NCBI RefSeq assembly: GCF_000955905.1
Contig: NZ_CP011097.1
Coordinates: 1,142,582 to 1,206,581, forward strand
Direction: 5' to 3'
DNA: 64,000 nucleotides
Source of the DNA: Candidatus Nitrosotenuis cloacae
Lineage (GTDB): Archaea > Thermoproteota > Nitrososphaeria > Nitrososphaerales > Nitrosopumilaceae
The notes under the pieces were generated by a model. It had not been told where the DNA came from. It worked only from the letters and a program-made list of their open reading frames with translations, and did not search any database. Made by a program: the position numbers and the translations under genes. Positions within the stretch are counted from its first letter, which is position 1; each line of letters opens with the position of its first letter. Shown here one piece after another: positions 16,657-24,236 of the stretch.

Positions 16657-17271
16657 CTTCCAGAATCTGGGTTTGACAAAGCGTATTTTTTTCTCAGATA
16701 TCAGTACATTCCAATTTATGGATGCAAAAAGAATCATCATCCCAATACTTGCCACATCCACTACCAAAACTCCCACATAGCGCTCCTCAAACATGGTCAA
16801 AAACGGTGTCAATACCACATCGCTTACCGATAGCATCACAAGATATGCCACAAAGCGTCCTAGCCAATATCCACAGTAAATCTGGAGGTTCTTTGCTCTC
16901 ATGAGGCCATACGTGATGAATAAGATATTGTCAGGTAATGGAGTAGCGGCAAACACAAATGATGTACCAAAATAGCCTAGCTTTTTTGATTGTAAAAAAT
17001 TCTGGATTTTGTCCAGGCTGGACTTGCGCTCCTCGCTCAGAAACTTGGTAAAATAGCTGCTTGCCTTGAGCAAAACAAACCGTCCAAGAGTGGCAGCGCT
17101 TGCACCAATCAATGCCAATGCAAGTGGATTTAGTGTTGGGTCTAGCGCCCTAAATGAAACCAAGACAATCCAGGTTGGGGGCATCAGAATTGGTGCCAGA
17201 TTCAAAATAAACATCAAAACAAAGATTCCAAAGTACCATAACTGGTAAAAAACGGCAAAGATCTCCTCCAT
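16651..17271 (-). CDS. DedA/VTT-like membrane protein
   Basis: A 206-residue membrane protein with about five hydrophobic segments. It carries the pattern of the SNARE-associated/DedA (VTT) superfamily: an N-terminal helix pair ending in P-P-T-W, an A-L-A-L-I-G-A-S-A-A-T-L-G-R re-entrant-type segment (about 52-65) and F-A-A-T-P-L-P-D-N (about 106-114). Proteins of this type act in lipid or membrane homeostasis. The match is by pattern only. Its 3' end overlaps the convergent acetyltransferase gene by 6 bases. Confidence 0.65.
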   Translation of the reverse strand: MEEIFAVFYQLWYFGIFVLMFILNLAPILMPPTWIVLVSFRALDPTLNPLALALIGASAATLGRFVLLKASSYFTKFLSEERKSSLDKIQNFLQSKKLGYFGTSFVFAATPLPDNILFITYGLMRAKNLQIYCGYWLGRFVAYLVMLSVSDVVLTPFLTMFEERYVGVLVVDVASIGMMILFASINWNVLISEKKIRFVKPRFWKL

Positions 17272-17435
17272 AGAGTAATGGTTTTGCGCCTTGACTAAAT
17301 TGGTTTGTGCCTGTATGATACAGAATTACAGATTTGTCACCAAATATTGGAATAATTTCTGATTTTGATCAGGTTTTGAGAAATTGTGGATCAAACATCC
17401 AATATCTTTAAATTTTACAAAACCACTATTATCCC

Positions 17436-17558
17436 ATGAGTGCCAGGGCTTGGAAGTGTTATAGGTGTAACCTAATTTTCCGAGACGAATCTTCGGCACA
17501 ACTACACAAGGAATTATCAAAGCATACCATCAACTCTGCCGAGATAGTCGAAGCATAA
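17436..17558 (+). CDS. 40-residue C2H2 zinc-finger microprotein
   Basis: A short gene, ATG at 17436 to TAA at 17558, encoding 40 residues with one complete zinc-finger pattern: Cys8, Cys11, His24 and His30 (C-x2-C-x12-H-x5-H), with Phe15 and Leu23 at the usual hydrophobic-core places. A TATA-like element CTTTAAAT (17406-17413) lies 26 bases upstream, the spacing of a leaderless archaeal gene. It could be a small DNA- or RNA-binding protein. The call rests on the motif and promoter; no partner gene is evident. It ends 15 bases before the 3' end of the convergent tRNA-Leu. Confidence 0.7.
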   Translation: MSARAWKCYRCNLIFRDESSAQLHKELSKHTINSAEIVEA

Positions 17559-17572
17559 TTTTATTAAAAAAG

Positions 17573-17673
17573 TGCAGAGGGTGGGATTTGAACCCACGAA
17601 CCCCTAAAGGAAGGGATATCTTATTGTAAAGATCTTGAGTCCCTCTCGGTTGGCCGGGCTTCGATACCTCTGC
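17573..17673 (-). tRNA. tRNA-Leu(CAA) with a 16-base intron
   Basis: Read on minus. The acceptor GCAGAGG (17673-17667) pairs with CCTCTGC (17580-17574), with discriminator A at 17573. The T-arm is GTGGG-TTCAAAT-CCCAC. There is a long variable arm typical of Leu, and an anticodon stem AGGGA/TCCCT. The anticodon CAA is at 17637-17635. An insert of 16 bases (17633-17618) follows G37. It can form a 5-bp helix (ATCTT/AAGAT), giving the bulge-helix-bulge shape cut by the archaeal endonuclease. The mature length is 85. A TATA element (TTATATA on minus, 17702-17696) is 26 bases upstream. Confidence 0.9.
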
Positions 17674-17810
17674 AAGAGCATTTTTCAAATCTGAGTATAT
17701 AACTGCTCTAGCTGCTTTGGTGAGATGATCACACATCACACCAAGGAATCAATCCAAAAAATTATCCAAAATTAAAAAACTTAATTATAGATTGATTTTG
17801 AAACCAATTC

Positions 17811-18107
17811 GTGGTAACAACAGACCAAGCAAAAAACATGCGAAATAAAATCGACATTGAAGGAACCGTAGAAAGGGTGGGGGAGCCACGAACAGTAAAT
17901 CTCAAAGTTGGCGGAACAACCGAGGTGTGCGATGCATTTTTGGTTGATGAAGCAGGCGAAATAAAGCTGGCACTTTGGGGAGAGGACATCAAAAAAGTAA
18001 AGAACGGCTCCAAGATCCTAATCAAAAACGGATACACAAACACCTTCAAGGGAGAAGTCTCGCTTGGAAAAGGCAAGTACGGCGAGATAGTAGTTAAAGA
18101 ATACTAG
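17811..18107 (+). CDS. single-stranded-DNA-binding OB-fold protein (crenarchaeal SSB/RPA-like)
   Basis: A 98-residue OB-fold protein starting at GTG 17811. The pattern I-D-I-E-G-T-V-E-R-V-G-E-P-R-T-V (about 14-29), A-F-L-V-D-E-A-G-E-I-K-L-A-L-W-G (about 42-57) and I-L-I-K-N-G-Y (about 69-75) is that of archaeal single-OB SSB proteins. The aromatic W56 and Y75 would stack on bases. It lacks the long acidic tail of Sulfolobus SSB. A TATA-like element (CTTAATTATA, 17780-17789) supports a leaderless start. Confidence 0.8.
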   Translation: MVTTDQAKNMRNKIDIEGTVERVGEPRTVNLKVGGTTEVCDAFLVDEAGEIKLALWGEDIKKVKNGSKILIKNGYTNTFKGEVSLGKGKYGEIVVKEY

Positions 18108-18709
18108 ATATACTTGGAATCTTGTTTTTTCTTGTAATCAATCACTAGTATTATCACTCCAATTATTATTATTATAATACCAAGAATCAAAAGAATTCCA
18201 GATATTGCCAATGGTAGAATGGTCTTTGCCAGAGGTGAGTTTGGATCAGAGAACTTTTCAGATTCCTCCGGGTTTTTTGTAAACATCATCATAACATTGA
18301 TTGGTCGCTGTCCTGTGTTTTTTACATTGAAATTGTAAATGTCTGCATTTGTTACTTGCATTGTCTCAAAAAATGCAGGCTGTTTTGAATTGAATGCGCC
18401 AAGGTCATCTCCATAAATGTTTGATATGGTAACCAAAACCGAGTCATTGTTCTGGTAATCCATTATCTGCAGGCCCCAGAAGAGTGAACTCACATCAGAT
18501 GTGGCATCAAACGAAAACGGAATGGTCTCGCCAGGCTCGATTTGTGTTCTGTCAGAGACCTGATCAAACATGCCCTCCATTAATTCAGACAGTGAAAACT
18601 CGGAATCTGGAAACCCAGTATCAGATACTAGCGACATGGCAAAGGCAAAGGACGCTATGATCATTGCCAGCCCGCCGACGGATACGTAAATGCCTCGTTT
18701 TTTCATCAT
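18104..18709 (-). CDS. membrane-anchored extracytoplasmic protein
   Basis: A 201-residue protein with an N-terminal hydrophobic segment (about 8-28) and a strong C-terminal transmembrane segment (about 166-192, rich in Ile) followed by K-K-K-Q-D. The roughly 135 residues between should face outside. That domain has a beta-rich look (E-P-G-E-T-I-P-F-S-F and N-V-K-N-T-G-Q-R-P-I-N-V), resembling small Ig-like or emp24-like folds. No enzyme motif is seen. Its stop overlaps the OB-fold gene stop. Unknown function. Confidence 0.6.
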   Translation of the reverse strand: MMKKRGIYVSVGGLAMIIASFAFAMSLVSDTGFPDSEFSLSELMEGMFDQVSDRTQIEPGETIPFSFDATSDVSSLFWGLQIMDYQNNDSVLVTISNIYGDDLGAFNSKQPAFFETMQVTNADIYNFNVKNTGQRPINVMMMFTKNPEESEKFSDPNSPLAKTILPLAISGILLILGIIIIIIGVIILVIDYKKKQDSKYI

Positions 18710-18738
18710 AATGTGATAAAATTTGGATTATAATTTGT

Positions 18739-19506
18739 TTAGCGGTGTGATTTTTTCTTTGAGTTCTTTGCCTTTCTCTTTTTTGAGGAAGCCTTTCTTT
18801 TTGATGCTTTTTTCTTGGCTGCTGTTTTTCTTTTGGCTGCAGCCTTTTTGGCAGCTGCCTTTCTTTTTTTGGCCAACATCACCTCCAGCTTGGCATTGAT
18901 CTTTGCTAGTGCCTTGTTTGCGCTCTCCTCCCGCTTGGAAGATGTTTCCAGTTTTTTCCTAAACATCTCGGAATCAACCTTGCTTTCCTTTAGCTGGGTT
19001 ACAAGAATTGGTTTTGATTTTGCCTGCTTGTGGATTTTCTGAGATGTGGTGGATTGTGATTTTTTGTAATCGATGATTTCCTGGTCTACTTTTTTGACTG
19101 CCTTTTCTCGAATTTGTAGCTCGGACTCTAGTTCTTGAATTTTTTCAGTTGCCCCATCCAATCTGTACTGGGCGCTATCTTTTGCATCATCGGAATCTGC
19201 GTTTGCCAGATCGATTTCTGCCTGGTCCTTTACTTCGTGCTCGCGGACCAGTCTTTCATTGGCAGATTTTGCCAATCTCTCCAGGCTTTCCTTTCTTGCT
19301 AAAATCTGATTAAATTCTGCATTAATATCAGTCAGTTCCTCTTTGTTGTGCTCGATGTGTCGCTCCAAGGATCGTAATCCAGAAGATGAGCGTCTTCCAA
19401 GTGATAGTGCCTCCTTTAGTGCACGCTCGTTTTGCCTCCTAATCTTTGAGGCCTCCATTTTTTGCTGCTTTAGTCTCTCAGCTAGTTTTGCTAGGGTTGC
19501 CAACAT
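18739..19506 (-). CDS. coiled-coil protein with Lys/Ala-rich histone-like tail
   Basis: A 255-residue protein from the ATG at 19506; an in-frame start at 19581 would add 25 residues. Residues 5-190 are a long, highly charged coiled coil. The last 45 or so residues are almost only Lys, Ala, Arg and Ser, with repeated A-A-K-K-motifs like the tails of linker histones and bacterial HU/HctB-type proteins. The tail should bind nucleic acid or another polyanion. A TATA-like AGTTATAAC about 30 bases before 19506 favours the shorter form. Unknown family. Confidence 0.65.
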   Translation of the reverse strand: MLATLAKLAERLKQQKMEASKIRRQNERALKEALSLGRRSSSGLRSLERHIEHNKEELTDINAEFNQILARKESLERLAKSANERLVREHEVKDQAEIDLANADSDDAKDSAQYRLDGATEKIQELESELQIREKAVKKVDQEIIDYKKSQSTTSQKIHKQAKSKPILVTQLKESKVDSEMFRKKLETSSKREESANKALAKINAKLEVMLAKKRKAAAKKAAAKRKTAAKKKASKRKASSKKRKAKNSKKKSHR

Positions 19507-19632
19507 CAAAACGTTGACGCCGACTATCGATAAGTTATAACTATTTTCAGTATTTGACTTGTGAGTTAAGAAATTTAACACTGTTACGAGTTTTTTGGTA
19601 GCGGTTTGGTGAGCGTTTAGTTAAATTGATCC

Positions 19633-19962
19633 ATGAAATATCCAAAAACAATGGAGTTTCATCCATCACAAATTCCAATAATTAGGACATTTTCCATACC
19701 AGACGAAAAGGCAGCATCCGAGTCTGCAGCTGAAATGCTAAAACTAGGATTTGAAAACCAAAAGGGCGGATACAAGGTTCTGATGCCAAAACAGGAAAAA
19801 CTTGCCAAGAGAATAGGCTTTACCATAACTACAGAGATCAATTACGGCCTAAGAAAGCAAAACCAAGATCGTAATCTACGATACTGGACATACCACCACG
19901 ATGAGAAAAACTATGCCATTGTTTTGATCAGTGGTAAGGTCTTTGATGAGCTAGGTCTGTGA
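19633..19962 (+). CDS. hypothetical protein, 109 residues
   Basis: A small soluble protein I do not recognise. It is mixed alpha/beta, with an I-P-D-E-K-A-A-S-E-S-A-A-E-M-L helix (about 22-36) and an aromatic stretch L-R-Y-W-T-Y-H-H-D-E-K-N-Y (about 82-94). No metal motif or signal peptide is seen. It diverges from the coiled-coil protein and its 3' end overlaps that of the convergent PAP2 phosphatase by 12 bases. The frame is supported by codon use like its neighbours. Confidence 0.55.
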   Translation: MKYPKTMEFHPSQIPIIRTFSIPDEKAASESAAEMLKLGFENQKGGYKVLMPKQEKLAKRIGFTITTEINYGLRKQNQDRNLRYWTYHHDEKNYAIVLISGKVFDELGL

Positions 19963-20610
19963 TTTCTTAAAGATTTGACTCAGCTTTAGCTTGTTGCCAA
20001 TTATTGCCGCAAGCGTTGTGCCAAAGATCACACCGCCAAAGACATCCATTGGGTAATGTTGTAATACATAGACTCGACTCAATGATTCTAGTATCGGAAA
20101 TATCCAAATAAGATATCGTCCCCTTGGGAATCTCTCCGATAGAGCATATCCTACAATTAATGCTACGATTGCGGCCCTTGTTGCATGACCGGATGGAAAT
20201 GAGCCGTTTGTACCAAGAACGAATGTGTCCTGAGCTATTTCATATGGTAGCTCTGATCCCAGAAACTCTAGTTCTGGTCGAGGATTATCAATGACATATC
20301 CCTTGAGATAGCCTGCACCTATTGTTCCCGCAACCAGGCTCAATAACATTATCATTCCTATTCGGCGCGTTCTTCGAATTATCAACAGAATGATACTAAA
20401 CAGAACCAGCCATCGCACATCACCGATTTCGGTTATGACCCACATGGTGAGGTCTAGTGCATGGTTTCCGGCAATTGACTGGAAATACAGAACCGTATTC
20501 CTATCAAAATCGGTTGTGATTTTTTCATTTACCAAAACTGACAGTACGATAAATATCGCCACCAAGACAAGAAATGGTCTAGATCGTAGGCCAAACAACC
20601 AATTTTGCAA
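19951..20610 (-). CDS. PAP2-type membrane phosphatase
   Basis: A 219-residue protein with about six transmembrane helices and the three signature motifs of the PAP2 superfamily: K-G-Y-V-I-D-N-P-R-P (K-x6-R-P; about 105-114), P-S-G-H-A (about 138-142), and S-R-V-Y-V-L-Q-H-Y-P-M-D-V (S-R-x5-H-x3-D; about 180-192). Catalysis uses the two His residues to remove phosphate from a lipid or isoprenoid pyrophosphate such as an undecaprenyl-like or dolichyl carrier. The start is TTG at 20610. Confidence 0.88.
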   Translation of the reverse strand: MQNWLFGLRSRPFLVLVAIFIVLSVLVNEKITTDFDRNTVLYFQSIAGNHALDLTMWVITEIGDVRWLVLFSIILLIIRRTRRIGMIMLLSLVAGTIGAGYLKGYVIDNPRPELEFLGSELPYEIAQDTFVLGTNGSFPSGHATRAAIVALIVGYALSERFPRGRYLIWIFPILESLSRVYVLQHYPMDVFGGVIFGTTLAAIIGNKLKLSQIFKKSQT

Positions 20611-20705
20611 TCACACAAACCCCTGAGCTGTCACTTTTAATTTTTCTGCAAGATTTGTTTCTGATCGGCTTAAAGATTTTAAGCTGGCAAAAAAACACAC
20701 CAAGC

Positions 20706-21914
20706 GTGAAGATCCTAACGCTTGGAGACTTTGAGCTAAAGGGCAAGACAGTTCTCCTTCGTGTGGACATGAACTGTCCAATTGATCCTGCCACTGGTGA
20801 AATATCTGGTGTAAAAAGAATCGAGGAAGCTACTGAAACCATTCGGGCACTAAGTGAGGCCAAAGTTGTTGTGGTATCACACCAAGGGAGAGTTGGAAAC
20901 AAGGACTATATTGGAATGGAGCAGCACGCAAAGATTTTGGAAAAAATGCTTGGCAAAAAAATCACATATGTGGAAGACGTGATTGGCTCTTTTGCTCAAT
21001 CAGAGATAATGAAGATGAAAAACGGCGATATCATACTATTGGATAATTTGAGATTTTGCGCAGAAGAAAATTACGAGTTTTCTGCTGAAGATGCTGCAGA
21101 AACAATAATGGTGAAAAGACTGGGAAAACTTTTTGATCTTTGCGTTTTGGACTCGTTCCCATCTGCACACAGGGCGCATCCGTCATTGGTAGGATTCTCT
21201 CACACCATACCTGCATGTGCAGGAAAAATAGTAGAGCGCGAGGTAAGAAAGCTGGAAGAAATACTGACTGTTGCCAAGGCACCGCATGTTATAGTCCTCG
21301 GAGGCTCCAAAGTAACTGACAGACTAGAGGCAATCAAGATGCTAATAAAGCGAGGACGAGCCGACCAAATACTGCTCACGGGTCTCATTGGTAATGTTTT
21401 CATGCGTGCCCAGGCTCGAATCAAGTATCCATTGGGGATAAAGGGCGAGGAGGACGCCGTTGCAAAGGCGCACGCCCTGATGGGTGAGTACCCAGACGTG
21501 TTTTTCACACCAGTCGATGTCGCAATCGATCGGGACGGAAAAAGAGTCGAAATGGATGTGCGGGAGCTGAGCAAGGGCGACCAAATTTATGACCTTGGCC
21601 CAAAGACAATAGATCATTATTCCAAAATAATATCGAGTGCTGGAACTGTATTCATCTCAGGACCTCCAGGATTTTTCGAAAAGGAAAACTTTAGCTATGG
21701 AACCAAGTCAATGTTAGAGTCGGTTGCCAATTCCATGGCAACCACCATAGTAAGTGGAGGCCATCTGACATCTGCTCTCAAAAGATACGGCCTGGCAGAA
21801 AAGATAACCCACATCAGCACAGCTGGTGGTGCACTGGTGTTATACCTGACTGGCGAAACGCTGCCAATGATTCAATCACTAGAATCTGCAGCTACAAGAT
21901 TCAAAGCTAAATAG
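20706..21914 (+). CDS. pgk: phosphoglycerate kinase
   Basis: A 402-residue archaeal-type PGK starting at GTG 20706. The substrate-binding start (L-L-R-V-D-M-N-C-P-I-D, about 18-28) is followed by S-H-Q-G-R (about 59-63), the hinge region, and nucleotide-site words V-L-G-G-S-K-V (about 197-203) and S-G-P-P-G-F-F-E. An in-frame ATG at 20655 lies before the TATA-like element (20677-20683), which sits 26 bases before 20706, so the shorter form is preferred. It works in gluconeogenesis in an autotroph. Confidence 0.92.
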   Translation: MKILTLGDFELKGKTVLLRVDMNCPIDPATGEISGVKRIEEATETIRALSEAKVVVVSHQGRVGNKDYIGMEQHAKILEKMLGKKITYVEDVIGSFAQSEIMKMKNGDIILLDNLRFCAEENYEFSAEDAAETIMVKRLGKLFDLCVLDSFPSAHRAHPSLVGFSHTIPACAGKIVEREVRKLEEILTVAKAPHVIVLGGSKVTDRLEAIKMLIKRGRADQILLTGLIGNVFMRAQARIKYPLGIKGEEDAVAKAHALMGEYPDVFFTPVDVAIDRDGKRVEMDVRELSKGDQIYDLGPKTIDHYSKIISSAGTVFISGPPGFFEKENFSYGTKSMLESVANSMATTIVSGGHLTSALKRYGLAEKITHISTAGGALVLYLTGETLPMIQSLESAATRFKAK

Positions 21915-22245
21915 ACGCATTACAAGAAGAAATTGGGCAGTTTTTCTCCTCAGACTTGTTTATTGGTATTTCGGCATGACATGAATTGCATTTTATCTGC
22001 TCCAGTGGATCAAACAGCTTGAACCACTGTGTGGTAAAGTTTTGCGCAATGTTTCTCATTACTCCCGCATCACACAACTCGGTAAAGTGTTGCTCCATAT
22101 CATCAATGGTTAGTGCAGAATCGATTTTGCCGCTTTTTTGTAATTCCGCAAAGACCTCGTCGTTTGTGAATCGCTCATCGGCATTATTGAATTTCTCAAA
22201 GATCGTCTTTCGTATGGCTAGAGATATTTCTGACACAAAAAACAC
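21907..22245 (-). CDS. winged-helix protein with C-terminal four-Cys site, last gene of the suf operon
   Basis: A 112-residue protein. Residues 1-80 look like a winged helix (A-D-E-R-F-T-N-D-E-V-F-A-E-L, then a recognition-type helix near 48-60). The C-terminus carries Cys86, Cys89, Cys103 and Cys108 (C-x2-C-x13-C-x4-C), able to hold zinc or an Fe-S cluster. The GTG at 22245 follows the sufU stop by one base, so it belongs to the suf transcript. By position it could be a regulator that senses Fe-S status, like bacterial SufR or IscR; this is inference, as I do not recognise it as either family. Confidence 0.7.
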   Translation of the reverse strand: MFFVSEISLAIRKTIFEKFNNADERFTNDEVFAELQKSGKIDSALTIDDMEQHFTELCDAGVMRNIAQNFTTQWFKLFDPLEQIKCNSCHAEIPINKSEEKNCPISSCNASI

Positions 22246-22246
22246 C

Positions 22247-22681
22247 CTAGTATAGCGAGGAGGCTTCCTGCTTTAATGCATCTGCATTTGCGTCCTTGCT
22301 TGCCAAATACGAGTACAGCCCATATTTTAGGACCTTGAGCGATAACAAGGCACATTTGATTCTGACTGCTTGGAGGTTTTCAAGGCCTAATTCTCCCAGG
22401 ACATCATTTTTTTGTATTTTTCTTGCGTCCTCGATGCTTTTGCCCTTGACGATTTCAGTCAAAACCGAGGTGCATGCCATGCAGATTGCGCATCCTCTAC
22501 CATGGAACTTGATATCAGAGACACTATCATTTTCGACATTCATGAAAATATCAATGCTATCACCGCATAACGGATTGCTGTCATGGTATTGTATGGTGGG
22601 GTTTTCTATTTTGCCAAAATTGCTTGGGTGCCTTGAATAGTCCACTATCATTTCATGATAGATATCGGCATTGCTACTCAT
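22247..22681 (-). CDS. sufU: SufU/IscU-like Fe-S scaffold or sulfur-transfer protein
   Basis: A 144-residue IscU/SufU-fold protein with the three conserved cysteines in N-P-L-C-G-D (about 36-41), G-C-A-I-C (about 63-67) and I-K-C-A-L-L (about 108-113). The Asp after the first Cys is present. The insertion between the second and third Cys regions is SufU-like. It takes sulfur from SufS. Its ATG overlaps the sufS stop by four bases. The start MSSNADIYHEMIVDYSRHP is typical. Confidence 0.9.
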   Translation of the reverse strand: MSSNADIYHEMIVDYSRHPSNFGKIENPTIQYHDSNPLCGDSIDIFMNVENDSVSDIKFHGRGCAICMACTSVLTEIVKGKSIEDARKIQKNDVLGELGLENLQAVRIKCALLSLKVLKYGLYSYLASKDANADALKQEASSLY

Positions 22682-23919
22682 AGCTTGAATAACCTCGCTG
22701 CCCTTGCCAAAGAATTAATCAAAACATCGACTTCCTCTTTTGTGTTGTAGATATAGAAACTGGCTCGTGATGTTGCTGCAATGTCTAGCTTTTCCATCAA
22801 TACCTGGGCGCAGTGATGGCCAGACCTTATTGCTATTCCATCTTCATCAATTATGGTTGCCAGATCATGTGGGTGAATGTCTGCAAAATTAAACGATATT
22901 ACACCACCTCGCTTTGACATATCTGGTGTGCCGTATAGTTTTAGTCCGTTTATTTTTGATAATTGTTCCAATGCATATTTTGTAATTTCTACTTCGTGTG
23001 CTCGCACATAGTCCATTCCCAAATTATTCAAATAATCAATTGCCGCGGCAAATCCAATCACATCTGCAATGTTTGGAGTTCCTGCCTCAAACTTGTATGG
23101 AAGATCGTTCCAGGTTGTTTCATACTTGTGGACCTCGCGGATCATGTCCCCTCCTCCGTGGAATGGTGCCATCTGCTCTAGTAGTTCTTTTTTTGCCCAC
23201 AATACTCCAACGCCAGTGGGTCCAAGCATTTTGTGCCCAGAAAATGCAAAAAAGTCACAGCCCATCGCACTCAGGTCAACTTTCATGTGAGGAACAGATT
23301 GTGCCCCATCAATCAAAACTCGAACACCTGCCTTTTTGCATTTGGCTATGATTGTCGCAACATCTGTAATGGTTCCCAACACATTTGACATTTGGCTTAC
23401 TGCAACTAGCTTTACCTTGCCTGTTGCCAAAAACTGGTCCAGATGACTCAGAATTAATTCTCCGTTATCGTCAATTCCAATGTATTCTAGTTTGGCCTTT
23501 TTCTCTTGGGTCAGTAATTGCCATGGAACTATGTTAGAATGATGCTCGTATTCGGTGGTAACTATAATGTCACCTTCCTTGATGTTTTGCCTTCCCCATG
23601 CATATGCTACCAGGTTAATTGCCTCTGTGGTTCCCCGAACGAATACTATCTCTTGTCTATCTTTGATGTTTAGGAAGTTTGCAACTTTATCACGAGTCAT
23701 CTCATATGCTTCTGTTGCCTCCTCTGCCAGTGCATGGACGGCTCGATGAATGTTGGAATTGTGATTTGTGTAAAAGTCAGTGATTACATTTATCACCTGG
23801 ATTGGCTTTTGCGTGGTTGCTGCATTGTCCAGATATACCAATGATTTGTCGTTGCGCACCTTTCGTTGTAATATGGGAAAGTCCTTACGAATTTGCTCAA
23901 CAGAAATTGCAGTCTGCAT
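22678..23919 (-). CDS. sufS: cysteine desulfurase SufS
   Basis: A 413-residue PLP enzyme of the group II cysteine desulfurases. The PLP lysine is in F-S-G-H-K-M-L-G-P-T-G (about 224-234) and the catalytic Cys370 in I-R-S-G-H-H-C-A-Q. It removes sulfur from cysteine and passes it to SufU. It is located 2 bases after the Rieske gene and overlaps sufU by four bases. All landmarks and the length (about 405-415) match. Confidence 0.94.
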   Translation of the reverse strand: MQTAISVEQIRKDFPILQRKVRNDKSLVYLDNAATTQKPIQVINVITDFYTNHNSNIHRAVHALAEEATEAYEMTRDKVANFLNIKDRQEIVFVRGTTEAINLVAYAWGRQNIKEGDIIVTTEYEHHSNIVPWQLLTQEKKAKLEYIGIDDNGELILSHLDQFLATGKVKLVAVSQMSNVLGTITDVATIIAKCKKAGVRVLIDGAQSVPHMKVDLSAMGCDFFAFSGHKMLGPTGVGVLWAKKELLEQMAPFHGGGDMIREVHKYETTWNDLPYKFEAGTPNIADVIGFAAAIDYLNNLGMDYVRAHEVEITKYALEQLSKINGLKLYGTPDMSKRGGVISFNFADIHPHDLATIIDEDGIAIRSGHHCAQVLMEKLDIAATSRASFYIYNTKEEVDVLINSLARAARLFKL

Positions 23920-23921
23920 GA

Positions 23922-24230
23922 TTAAACCTCAACGTAGATCTCGTTGTGATCTATTTTAACATTGTAAGTCTTCAGTGCAGCCTCTGCCGGCGGGTTTTGT
24001 GGTGTGCCATTTTCCAAATTGAAAACAGAAAGATGTAATGGACATCGCACTCCCTGCTCGCTCAAAAAGCCTGTGGACAAGTCAGCTTCCGCATGCGTGC
24101 AGATACGATCCGTTGCGAACAGCTTTCCGCCAAGGTTTGTGATGAGCAGTTTTTTTTCCTCTACATCAAATGAATACATATCATTGAGTGGTAGCTGGTC
24201 TTGCGCACATGCCTTTACCCATTTTCCCAA
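23922..24230 (-). CDS. Rieske [2Fe-2S] ferredoxin
   Basis: A 102-residue Rieske domain protein. Cluster ligands are in C-T-H-A-E-A-D-L (C-x-H; about 43-50) and C-P-L-H (C-x2-H; about 61-64), with the usual G-x-P turn represented by N-G-T-P. It has no signal peptide or membrane anchor, so it is a soluble ferredoxin of the NirD/BphA3 kind. It lies between sufD and sufS in the suf operon. It may donate electrons during cluster assembly, or simply be a client; position alone supports this. Confidence 0.85.
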   Translation of the reverse strand: MGKWVKACAQDQLPLNDMYSFDVEEKKLLITNLGGKLFATDRICTHAEADLSTGFLSEQGVRCPLHLSVFNLENGTPQNPPAEAALKTYNVKIDHNEIYVEV

Positions 24231-24236
24231 AAAATA

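Noticed and set aside
17530-17739. 69-codon open frame on the minus strand
   Set aside because: It runs across the tRNA-Leu gene and its promoter; the tRNA structure fully explains the sequence.
20655-20705. ATG-started extension of phosphoglycerate kinase
   Set aside because: The likely promoter (20677-20683) lies inside it, so it would not be transcribed.
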